Source: an uncultured Alphaproteobacteria bacterium (GTDB lineage Bacteria; Pseudomonadota; Alphaproteobacteria; SP197). Taken from it: 64,000 nt of DNA. The translations under genes and the position numbers were made by a program. The stretch spans positions 1,617,403 through 1,681,402 of the forward strand of contig OY282363.1 in the NCBI GenBank assembly GCA_958295695.1. Direction: 5' to 3'. The notes under the pieces were generated by a model. It searched no databases, was not told the origin of the DNA, and worked only from the letters and a program-made list of their open reading frames with translations. This document shows positions 16,867 through 29,400 of this stretch, in pieces; within the stretch, counting starts at the first letter, position 1, and every line of letters begins with the position of its first letter.

Positions 16867-17448
16867 AGGGACCGCGCCCACGCATTTCCTGGCCGCCCAC
16901 GGCGTTCCCTCGCTCGGCGTCGTGCAGGCATCGGGCGAGAGTCCCGACCGTGATCGGCGGCCCGCTCGGCCATTGGAAGGTGCGGACGACGGCGCGCTGG
17001 ACTGGTGAGTGGCGCTGAAGCCGGGCAAGCGGCGCGGGCTGGCGCCCGACAGCGCGGCGGTGGCATACGCCGGTCCCGGCGGTCTCGCTCGCGGCGGGGG
17101 CCGGTGGAACGTTCGGGGTTTCCCCCGGATGCGCCGGGTTCATGGAAGGGCGCCTCTCCGTCACCGGCGGTGGTCCTCCATGCCCGTGTCGGCGTCGTCG
17201 TCGTCCCGTCCGGGGGCGGCGCGGGCATCGGCCGGTTCGACGGGAATCGCCGGCGAGGATGAAGCGATAGCGAAACAATGGCGCGATTGCATTCCGCGCG
17301 CCGCGTTACTACGGTTTCGTTTCGGCGGCGCGGTCGATGCGGCCGGGCGGCCGTGGCGAGCGATGGATCGAGTGTGGAACCGCGGTCGAGGTGGCGTCCA
17401 TGCGTAGTGGGTGGACATCATGATGGCTCCCCCGTGCGAGGCGGCAGC
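16867..17448. other. Gene-free 582 bp upstream of the giant adhesin gene
   Basis: No frame here has coding character that I can support. The reading frame of the giant gene is open from 17278, but the part before 17449 is arginine-rich and lacks a signal peptide. I saw no convincing sigma-70 promoter or terminator. Confidence 0.5.
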
Positions 17449-20400
17449 GTGAAGCGCGCGCCCGGGAGGGGCCTTCGCGCCGCGGCCTTCGCGAGCATCA
17501 CCCTCCTGTCGGCCTTCGTCGCGGCGCCGGCCGCGGCGCAGAACCAGGCGGATTACCCGGCGCCGAGCTTCTCCGGGGTGACGGCCCCGGACGTCACCTT
17601 CTACGTGGCTGCGTCGGTGAACTACCGGCTGCCGCCGGTGGCCAACGCGGACCGCGTGTACAACCTCACCTATTCGGTGACGTCGGCGCGGCCGCTGCCG
17701 AGCGACTTTTCGCTGGACTCGTCTACGGCGACGATCACGACGCGCCCGGCGATCTCTCCCAGCGCGTTGGGGCGGGAGAACTACACGTTGCGGGCGACGG
17801 ACGGGTTCAACCGCACGGCCGATCTGGTCTTCACCCTGGCGGTGATCAACGAACCGGGGATCGAGACGATCTCGATCACGTCGGACCCGGGGACGGACAA
17901 GACCTATGGCAAGGTCGCGCCATACGGGAGCAACGACAACATCAAGGTGAGGGTGAGCTTCACGCACGACCTCATCTCTGTCAAGAGGAGCAATGCGTGC
18001 CTGACCATCCGGATCGGGAGCAACGACCGCCGGGTATGCGATCCCGACCATACCGACAGGAGCAGAACGCTCGATTTCAGCTACGCTGTGCAGGCGAGCG
18101 ACTGGGACCGCGACGGCATCTCCTTCCCGACGAATCCGATGGGCGCCGGCAGGGAGCACCGCAGTCTCCAGTGGCGCCTCCGACCCGGCGACCCTCTTTC
18201 CGACTACGTGACCCTGGACTTCGGGCCGACGCCGGCCGACGCGAACCACCAGGTGCGCGGGCGGCAGACCACGCCGAGCTTCGACTCGACCCCGGCCTAT
18301 AGCTGGGTGAGGGGCACCGCGATCTCGCAGGTGCTGCCGGCGGCGACGGGCGGCGACGGCGGCGTGACCTACGCCATCGAGGGGAGCCTGCCGGCCGGCC
18401 TGAGCTTCGCCGCGGCGACGCGAACCATTTCCGGCACGCCGACGGCGGCGCAAGGGGCGACGGACTACACGATGGTGGCGACGGACGCGGACGGCGACAG
18501 TGGGAGGTTGACCTTCTCCATCGGGATCGAGGAGATCGTGGTTTTCATCTCCTCGCCGAGCGTGGCGGAAGGCGCGGCGGGCGCGACGGCGACCCTGGAA
18601 TACGACGTGACCCTGCACCGGGCGCCGGGGCGGCAGGTGACGGTGGACTGGGCCGCCGCGACGAACCCGGGCACCGCGACCTCCGGGACCGACTACACGG
18701 CCATCACGGGCGGGACGCTGACCTTCGCCGCGTCGGAGACGAGCCAGACCATCGACGTGACGGTGACGGGGGACGCGCTGGACGAGCCGGACGAGACGGT
18801 GCGGATCTCGCTGAACCACCCTCCGGCGCAGCTCTGGGGCGCCGTCATCGGCGTGGGCACGATCACGGACGACGACCCGACTCCGACGCTGGCGCTGGCC
18901 CTGTCGGATCCGGATGCGGGGCGACCGGACACGATCGCCGAGAGCGGCGCGGGCAACGCGACGACGGTGACGGCGAGCCTGAGCGGGGGGATTTCGGGCG
19001 AGGCGATCACGGTGACGGTGACGGCGACGGCCGCGACCGCGGCGGCGGGCGACTTCAGCCTGTCGAGCGCGGATACGCTGACGATCGCGGCCGGGGCGAC
19101 GACGAGTTCGGGCGCGGTGACGGTGACGGCGGTGGACGATGCGACGGACGAGCCGGCCGAGACCGCGACGGTGGGCGGGACGGTGGCCGGCGGGCACGGT
19201 CTGGTGGCGGCGCCTTCGGGCCTGACCCTGACCATCGCCGACGACGACGCCCGGCCGCGCTCGGCCCTGGCGCTGTCTCCGGCCTCGATCTCGGAGTCGA
19301 GCGGCGTGGCGACGGTGACGGCGACGCTCTCGAACCCCTCGGCCGCCGCGGTGACGGTGACGGTTTCGGCGGCGCCGGTGGCCCCGGCGGTGGCGGGCGA
19401 CTTCGCGCTGTCGAGCGCGACGACGCTGACCGTCGCGGCGGGGCAGACGACGAGCGCGGGGACCGTGACGGTGACGGCCGTCGGCAACGCGGACGACGCG
19501 CCGGACAAGAGCGTGACGGTCTCGGGGTCGGCGTCGGGGACGCTCGGGGCGGCGGACCCGCCGGACGCGACGCTGACGATCCGCGACGACGACGGCACGC
19601 CGACGGTGTCGCTGGTGCTGTCGTCGTCGTCGGTCTCGGAGTCGGGCGGCGTGGCGACGGTGACGGCGGCGCTGAACGGCACGTCGAGCGAAGCGGTGAC
19701 GGTGACGGTGTCGGTGGCGGCGGGAACGGGCGCGGTGGCTGGCGATTTCGCGCTGAGCTCGGCGACGACGCTGACGATCGTGGCGGGGGCGACGACGAGC
19801 ACGGGCGCGGTGACGGTGACGGCGAACGACAACGCGACCGACGCGCCGGACAAGTCGGTGACGGTCTCGGGCGCGGCGACGGGGGGCAACGGGATCGCGG
19901 CGCCGGCGAACCTGACGCTGACGCTCGCCGACGACGAGGCGACCCCGACGACGCGGCTGGCGCTCTCGCCGGCGACCATCGACGAGAGCGGGAGCGGAGC
20001 GGGCAACGTCTCGGAGGTGACGGCGACGCTGTCGGGCGTATCCAGCGCGGCGGTGACGATCACGGTTTCGGCCTCGCCGGCGGCGGGGACGAACGCGGTG
20101 GCGGGCGACTTCGCGCTGTCGGGCACGACGACTCTGACGATCGCGGCGGGGCGGACGACGAGCGCGGGGATCGTGACGGTGACGGCGGTCGATAACGCGA
20201 CGGATTCGGCGGACAAGCGGGTGACGGTCTCGGGCGCGGCGTCGGGGGGCAACGGGGCCGAGTCCCCGCCCGCCGCGACGCTGACGATCGCGGACGACGA
20301 CGCGCCGCCGACGCTGACGCTGTCGCTGTCGGCCTCGACCATCGACGAGAGCGGTTCGGGCAACGTGGCGACGGTGACGGCGGCGCTCTCGCACCCGTCG

Positions 20401-23400
20401 GGCGAGGCGGTGACGGTCGCGGTTTCGGCTTCGCCGGGGGCGGGGACGGATTTCACGCTGACGGGAACGACGCTGACCATCGCGGCGGACTCGACGACGA
20501 GCGCGGGCGCGGTGACGGTGACGGCGGCGAACGACACGACGGATGCGCCGGACAGGTCGGTGACGGTCTCGGGCGCGTCCGCGGGCGGGCGCGGGGTGGC
20601 GGACCCGGCGGACCTGACGCTCACCATAGCGGACGACGACGACGCGCCGGGGGTGACGCTGACGGTCTCGCCGGCGTCGATCTCGGAGAACGGCGTCCGG
20701 GGGACGGTGACGGCGACGCTCTCGCATCCGTCGAGCGCGGCGACGACGGTGACGGTGGCGTCGGCGGCGGGCTTCTACACGGTGGGTTCGGACACGACCA
20801 TCGCGATCGCGCCGGGCGAGACGGCGAACGCCGCGGACACGGTGACGATCGCGGCGGTGAACGACAACGTTCACCAGGGCGTCGGCGGGCGTTCGACGAC
20901 GGTGACGGCGACGGTATCGAACGACCAGGGCGAGGGCTCGGTGAGCGGCGGGGCGCTGACGCTGACGGACGACGAGGCGTTGCCGACGGTGGCGCTGGCG
21001 TTGTCGCCGTCGTCGATCTCGGAGAACGGCGGGGTCTCGACGGTGACGGCGACGCTGGACCGGGCGTCGAGCGAGACGGTGACGGTGACGGTGTCGGCGG
21101 CGCCGGGGACGACCGCGTCGGCCGGCGACTTCGCGCTGTCGGGCGCGACGACGCTGACCATCGCGGCCGGGGCGACGACGAGTTCGGGCGCGGTGACGGT
21201 GACGGCGAACGACAACGCGACCGACGCGCCGGACAAGTCGGTGACGGTGTCGGGGACGGCCACGGGCGGCAACGGCGTGACGCTGGTGTCGAGCGTGACG
21301 CTGACCGTGACCGACGACGAGGCGACGCCGACGGTGGCGCTGGTCCTGTCGCCGGCGTCGGTCTCGGAGAGCGGCGGGGTCTCGTCGGTGACGGCGACGC
21401 TCTCGCATCCGTCGAGCGCGGCGGTGACGGTGACGGTGGCGGCCGCGGAGGTGTCTCCGGCGATGGCCGCCGACTTCGATCTGAGCACGGCGACGACGCT
21501 GACGATCGCGGCGGGGGATACGACGAGTTCGGGCGCGGTGACGGTGACGGCGAACGGGAACGCGGTGGATGCGCCGGACAAGTCGGTGACGGTTTCCGGC
21601 GCGGCGGTGGGCGGCCGCGGGGTGACGGCGCCGTCGGACGCGACGCTGACCATTACCGACGACGAGGCGACGCCGATGGTGACGCTGGCGCTGTCTTCGT
21701 CGTCGATTTCCGAGGGCGGCGGCGTGACCACGGTGACGGCGGCGCTGTCGGGCGCATCCAGCGAAGCGGTGACGGTCACGGTGTCCGCGTCGCCGTCGTC
21801 GGGCGCGACGGTGGCCGACTACGCGCTGAGCACGAACAGGGCGCTGGTCGTCGCCGCGGGTTCGACCGCGAGCACGGGGGCGGTGACGCTCACGGCGGTG
21901 AACAACGACGTCCAGGCGGCGGACAAGACGGTGACGGTCTCGGGCGCGGCGTCGGGGGGCAACGGCGTGTCGGCCCCGGCGGGCCTGACGCTGACCATTA
22001 CCGACAACGACGGCTCCCTGCCGAGCGGCGGGACGAGCTGGCGCAACTCCGCCTTTCCGTCGTCCGATTGGGACGTCACCACGGCGTCGCTGCTCGGCAA
22101 GACGGCTTCGCAACCGATCGCGATGACGGGAACCTACGACACAGGCGTTACCGACGTCTGGGCGTGCGCCACCAAGACGGTCGATCAGACTCCGGGCTCC
22201 GCCAGCGTCCCTGGGCCGAGCAGCGACGACTGCACGAAACTCGCCGACAACAGCCAGCCCACGACGATCGAGCTCACGCAGGCGATGATCGACAACGACG
22301 GCGTCGTCATCGTCTTTACGATAGGGACCGGCGGCGCCAACGTGCAGTACCTCAACGCCGAGTGGGTGCCCATTGTCGCGCTGCCCAAGGCGACGCTCTC
22401 GTTGTCTTCGTCGTCGATCGCGGAGAACGGCGGGGTCTCCACGGTGACGGCGACGCTGGACAAGGCGGCGCTCTCGGCGGCGACGCTCACGGTGTCGGCG
22501 CCGGCGGGCGACCTCACGCTGTCCGCGGCGGCGACGCTGACCTTCGCGATGGGGGCGACGGCGAGCACCGGGACGGTGACGGTCACGGCGGTGAGCAATA
22601 CGACCGACGCGCCGGACAAGCGGGTGAGCGTATCGGCGGCGGCGAGCGGCGACGTGCGGGCGCCGCCCGACGCGACGCTGACGATCACGGACGACGACGC
22701 GGCGCCGAGGGTGTTGCTTGCGTTGTCTTCGTCGTCGATCGCGGAGAACGGCGGCGAATCGATGGTGTCGGCGACGCTCTCGCGTCCGTCGAGCGCGGTG
22801 ACGACGGTGACGGTGACGGCGGTGACGGGCTTCTACACGGTGGGTTCGGACGCGACCATCGTGATCGAGGCGGGCGAGACGGCGAACCCGATCGGCGTGA
22901 ACACGGTGATCATTACGGCGGTGAACGACGACGTGCACCAGGGCAGCGGCGGGCGTTCGACGACGGTGACGGGCACGGCCGTGAACAGCCAGGGGGTGGG
23001 GGAAGTGATCCTGTTCGGGGCGACGCCGCTGACGCTGGAGGACGACGAGGTGTTGCCGACGGTGGCGTTGGCGCTGAGCCCGGCGACGATCGACGAGAGC
23101 GGGGCGAACAACGCGAGCACGGTGACGGCGACGCTGGACCGTGCGTCGAGCGAGGCGGTGACGCTGACGGTGTCGGCGGCGGCGGGGACGAACGCGGCGG
23201 CGGGCGACTTCAGCCTGTCGAGCGCGAAGACTCTGACGATCGCGGCGGAGGCCACGGCGAGCACCGGAACGGTGACGATCGAGGCGGTCGATAACGCGAC
23301 CGACGCGCCGGACAAGTCGGTGACGGTCTCGGCGACGGTCTCGGGCGGCAACGGTGTCGCGGCGCCGTCGGACGCGACGCTGACCGTTACCGACGACGAG

Positions 23401-26400
23401 GCGGCGCCGGGGGTGACGCTGTCGTTGTCGCCGTCGTCGATCTCGGAGAACGGCGGCGAATCGACGGTGACGGCGACGCTGTCGCACCCGTCGATCGCGG
23501 CGACGACGGTGACGGTGACGGCGGCGGCGGTCACGGGCTTCTACACGGTGGGTTCGGACGCGACGATCACGATTGCCGCGGGCGAGACGGCGAACGCCGC
23601 GGACACGGCGACGGTGGCGGCGGCGGACGACGCCATCGACAACGTGGGGAACCGTTCGGTCACGGTGACGGGCACGGCGACCAACAGCCAGGGCGCGGGG
23701 AGCGTGACCGGGGCGTCGCTGACGCTGACCGACGACGAGGCGACGCCGGTGGCGACGCTGGCGCTGAGCCGCGCGACGATCGACGAGCACGACGGGACGA
23801 ACCCCGGGGTGAGCTTCGTGATGGCGACGCTGGACCGTGCGTCGAGCGAGGCGGTGACGCTGACGGTGGCGGCGACGGCGGGGACGAACGCGGCGGCGGG
23901 CGACTTCACGCTGTCGAGCGACAAGACGCTGACCATCGCGGCGGGAGCGACGGCGAGCGGCTTCGCGGTGACGGTGACGGCGGTCGATAACGCGGTGGAT
24001 TCGCCGGACAAGTCGGTGACGGTGTCGGCGACGGTCTCGGGCGCCAGCGGGATCGCGGCGCCGTCGAGCGTGACGCTGACCGTGACCGACGACGAGGCGA
24101 CGCCGACGGTGGCGCTGGCGTTGTCGGCGACGTCGATCCCGGAGACGGGCGGCGTGACGACGGTGACGGCGAAACTGTCGGGGGCGTCGAGCGAGGCGCT
24201 GACGGTGACGGTGTCGGCGACGGGCGTGACCGCGTCGGCCGGCGACTTCAGCCTGTCGAGCGCGAGGACGCTGACCATCGCGGCCGAGGCGACGACCAGC
24301 ACGGGCTCGGTGACGGTGACGGCGACGGACGACACGACGGACGAGCTGAACGAGACGGTGACGGTGTCGGCGACCGTGGCGGGCGGCAACAGTGTCGTGG
24401 CGCCGCCGAGCCTGACGCTGACGCTGATCGACGACGACGCGCCGCCGACGCTGTCGCTGTCGCTGTCGGCCTCGACCATCGACGAGAGCGGTTCGGGCAA
24501 TGTCGCGACGGTGACGGCGGCGCTCTCGCACCCGTCGGGCGAGGCGGTGACGGTCACGGTTTCGGCTTCGCCGGGGTCGGGGACGGATTTCACGCTGACG
24601 GGAACGACGCTCACCATCGCGGCGGACTCGACGACGAGCGCGGGCGCGGTGACGATCGAGGCGGTCGATAACGCGACCGACGCGCCGGACAAGGATGTGA
24701 CGGTTTCGGGCGCGTCCGCGGGCGGGCGCGGGGTGGCGGACCCGTCGGGCCTGACGCTCACCATCGCGGACGACGAGGCGGCGCCGGGGGTGACGCTGGC
24801 GGTATCGCCGGCGTCGATCTCGGAGAACGGCGGGGTGGCGACGGTGTCGGCGACGCTGTCGCATCCGTCGAGCTCGGCGACGACGGTGACGGTGATGGCG
24901 GCGTTGGGCTTCTACACGGTGGGTTCGGACGCGACGATCGTGATCGCGGCGGGCGAGACGGCGAACGCCGCGGACACGGCGCCGGTCGCGGCGGGGGACG
25001 ACGCCGCGCACAGCGGCGGGCGTTCGACGACGGTGACGGCGACGGCGGCCAACGACCAGGGGGTGGGGAGCGTGACCGGGGCGGCGCTGACGCTGACCGA
25101 CGACGAGGCGTTGCCGACGGTGGCGCTGGTCCTGTCGCCGGCGTCGATCCCGGAGACGGGCGGGGTGTCGACGGTGACGGCGACGCTGTCGGGCAGGTCG
25201 AGCGAGGCTGTGACGGTGACGGTGGACGCGGCGGCGGGAACGGGGGCGATCGCGGCGGACTTCGATCTGAGCACGGCGACGACGTTGACGATCGCGGCGG
25301 GGCGGACGGCGAGCACGGGCGCGGTGACGGTGACGGCGAACGGGAACGCGGTGGATGCGCCGGACAAGTCGGTGACGGTTTCGGGGACGGCTTCGGGCGG
25401 CAACGGCGTCGCGGCGCCGCCGGACGTGACGCTGACCGTGACCGACGACGAGACCCTGCCCACCGTGACGCTGGTTCTGTCTTCGACGTCGATCTCGGAG
25501 ACGGGCGGGGTGGCGACGGTGACGGCGACGCTGTCGGTGGCGTCGAGCGAGGCTGTGACGGTGACGGTGTCGACGACGCCGTTGTCGGGGTCCGACTTCA
25601 CGCTGAGCACGGCGACGACGCTGACCGTCGCGTCGGGGCAGACGACGAGCACGGGCGCGGTGACGGTGACGGCGGAGCACGACACGACGGACGAGCCGGA
25701 CGAGACGGTGACGGTCTCGGCGACGGTATCGGGCGGCAACGGCGTGGCGAACCCGTCGAGCGTGACGCTGACGCTGACCGACGACGAGGCGCCGCCGACG
25801 GTGACGCTGGCGCTGTCTTCGTCGTCGATTTCCGAGGGCGGCGGCGTGACCACGGTGACGGCGGCGCTGTCGGGCGCATCCAGCGAAGCGGTGACGGTCA
25901 CGGTGTCCGCGTCGCCGTTATCCGGCGCGACGGTGGCCGACTACGCGCTGAGCGCGAACAAGGCGCTGGTCGTCGCGGCGGGTTCGACCGCGAGCACGGG
26001 GGCGGTGACGCTCACGGCGGTGAACAACAACGTCGGGATGGAGGCGGACAAGACGGTGACGGTCTCGGGCGCGGCGTCGGGAGGCAACGGCGTGTCGGCC
26101 CCGGCGGGCCTGACGTTGACCATTACCGACAACGACGGCTCCGTGCCGACCGGCGGCGATACGACGTGGCGCAACCCCGGCCAGACACAGACCAATTGGG
26201 ACGTCACCACGATGTCGCTGGTCGCCGAGACGACTTCGCAGACGATCGCGTTCACGGGAGGCTACCAGCAAGGGACTACCGACGTCTGGGCGTGCGCCAA
26301 CAAGCAGGTCCGCCAGGAGGCGTTTACCGGCATCCCCGGGCCGAGCGGCACCGAGTGCACGAGACTCGCCAACGACATCGGGTCCGCGAGGTCCGTGACG

Positions 26401-29400
26401 ATCGGGATCACGCAGGCGATGATCGACAACGACGGCGTCGTCATCCTCTTCTTGGCAGAGTGGGGCGTTGGCAGGGTGATCTACTACAACACGGAGTGGG
26501 TGCCCATCGTCGCGCCGCCCAAGGCGACGCTCTCGCTGTCTCCGTCGTCGATCTCGGAGAACGGCGGGGTGGCCACGGTGACGGCGACGCTGGACAAGGC
26601 GGCGAGCGCGGCGACGACGCTCACGGTGTCGGCGGCGGCGGTGGCCCCGGCGGTGTCCGCCGACTTCACGCTGAGCACGGCGAACACGCTGACGATCGCG
26701 ACGGGGGGGACGGCGAGCACCGGGACGGTGACGGTGACGGCGGTGGACAACGCGGCCGACGCGCCGGACAAGACCGTCACGGTCTCGGCGACGGCGAGCG
26801 GCGACGTGACGGCGCCGCCCGACGCGACGCTGACCGTCACGGACGACGAAGGGGGGCTGACCGTGGTCGAGAGCGGCGGTTCGACCGCGACCACGGAGGC
26901 GGGCGGCACGGATAGCTTCACGGTGCGCCTGACGTCCAACCCGAGCCAGACCGTGAACGTGCTGGTTACCAGCCAGGACACCTCCGAATGCGAGGTGTCG
27001 GCGGACGGCGGCGCGACGTATGGCGTCTCCGGGACCGTCGCCATGGCGCCCACCGGCGGCGACGCCACGGCGGCCGCGGCGAGCCTGTGGAATTCGGCGC
27101 ATACGGTGACGGTGCGGGGCAAGGACGACGATGTCGACGACCACAACCAGATTTGCCGGGTGACGGTGGACCCGGGCGAGACCGGCGCCAGTGACCTGCC
27201 GTATAACCGTGTGGTTACCCAGACCGTGTCGGCGACCAACGCGGACGACGACACCGCCGGGCTGACGGTGAGCGCGGTGACGGGCCGGGCGACGGAGGCG
27301 GGCGGGACGGCGACCTTCACGGTGAAGCTGGCGACGCGGCCGACGGCGGCGGTGACGGTGACGGTGACGGGCGGGGACGCGAGCGAGGGCACGGTGTCGC
27401 CGTCGTCGCTGATCTTCGCGCCGGGCGTCTGGGACACGGCGCGGACGGTGACGGTGACCGGCGTCGACGACGACGTCGACGACGGCGACGTGACCTGGGA
27501 CGTCACCTTGAATCCCGACAGCGGGCCGGCGGGAGACGCCCACTACCGCGCTGTCGGCAACTCCACCGTCGGGGTGAGCACCGCGGACGACGACACCGCG
27601 GGCGTGACCTTCACCCCCACCGTCCTGACCGTGACCGAGCAAGACGCCGCCGGCGCGACGTTCACCGTGGTCCTGGACTCCGAGCCCCCCTCCGGGACGA
27701 CGACGGTCGGCCTCGGTCGCTCCGACGCCGAGATCGATCTGAACGGCGTCCGCACGTACCCGTACAACCTCTCGTTCGACCCGACGAACTGGAGCACGGC
27801 GCAAACGGTGACCGTCACGGCCTCCGCGGACAGCGACATCCGGAACGACACCAAGGAGATCAGGTACACGGTGGCCGGCTACGCGGGCGGGGTGACGAAC
27901 GAGGTCGCGGTGACGGTCACGGTCATCGACGACGACAAGCCGATCGTGTCGCTGGCGCTGTCGCCAGCGTCGATCTCGGAGAACGGCGGGGTGGCCACGG
28001 TGACGGCGACGCTGGACCGGGCGGCGACCGAGGCGACGACGATCACGGTGTCGGCGGCGGAGGTGGCCCCGGCGGCGGCGGGCGACTTCAGTCTGTCGAG
28101 CGCGACGACGCTGACGATCGCGTCGGGGGATACGACGAGCACGGGCGCGGTGACGGTGACGGCGGTCGATAACGCGACCGACGCGCCGGACAAGTCGGTG
28201 ACGGTCTCGGCGACGGCGGCCGGGGGTAACGGGGCGACGGCCCCGGCGAGCCTGACGCTGACGCTGACCGACGACGAGGACCTGCCGGAGGCGACGCTGG
28301 CGTTGTCGGCGGCGACGATCGACGAGCACGACGGGACGAACCCCGGGTCGAGCACGGTGACGGCGACGCTGGACCGCGCGTCGAGCGAGGCGGTGACGCT
28401 CACGGTGTCGGCCTCGCCGGGGTCGGGGACGGACTTCACGCTGAGCACGGCGAACACGTTGACCATCGCGGCGGGGGACACGACGAGCGCCGGCACGGTG
28501 ACGATTACGGCGACGGACGACACGACGGATGCGCCGGACAGGAGCGTGACGGTCTCGGCGACGGCGGCCGGGGGTAACGGGGTGGCGGCGCCGACGGACG
28601 TGACGCTGACCATTACCGACGACGAGGACCTGCCGGAGGCGACGCTGGCGTTGTCGTCGTCGTCGATCGACGAGAGCGGGGCGTCGAACGTCTCGACGGT
28701 GACGGCGACGCTGTCGGGTGCGTCGAGCGCGGCGGTGACGCTCACGGTGTCGGCCTCGCCGGGGTCGGGGACCGACTTCACGCTGAGCACGGCGACGACG
28801 CTGACCATCGCGGCGGGTTCGACGACGAGTTCGGGCGCGGTGACGGTGACGGCGATCGATAACGCGACCGACGCGCCGGACAAGTCGGTGACGGTCTCGG
28901 CGACGGCGGCCGGGGGTAACGGGGTGGCGGCGCCGTCGAGCCTGACGCTGACCATCGCGGACGACGAGGACCTGCCGGTGGCGACGCTGGCGTTGTCGCC
29001 GGCGACGATCGACGAGCACGACGGGACGAACCCCGGGTCGAGCACGGTGACGGCGACGCTGGACCGCGCGTCGAGCGCGGCGGTGACGCTGACGGTGTCG
29101 GCCTCGCCGGGGTCGGGGACGGACTTCACGCTGTCGAGCGCGAACACGTTGACCATCGCGGCGGGTTCGACGGCGAGCGCGGGGACGGTGACGATTACGG
29201 CGGTGAACGACACGACGGATGCGCCGGACAGGTCGGTGACGGTCTCGGCGACGGCGGCCGGGGGTAACGGGGTGGCGGCGCCGTCGGACGTGACGCTGAC
29301 CATCGCGGACGACGAGGCGTTGCCGACGGTGGCGCTGGTCCTGTCGCCGGCGACGATCGACGAGCACGACGGGACGAACCCCGGGTCGAGCACGGTGACA

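Noticed and set aside
15772..17028. Continuous minus-strand frame through higA, higB and the recombinase remnant
   Set aside because: Only the middle part (the HigB fragment) has protein similarity; the rest is out of phase with the real antitoxin and recombinase frames.
17278..17448. Earlier ATG start for the giant adhesin
   Set aside because: It would put an Arg-rich stretch of 57 residues before the signal peptide. GTG 17449 gives a standard signal peptide with a GAGG site upstream.
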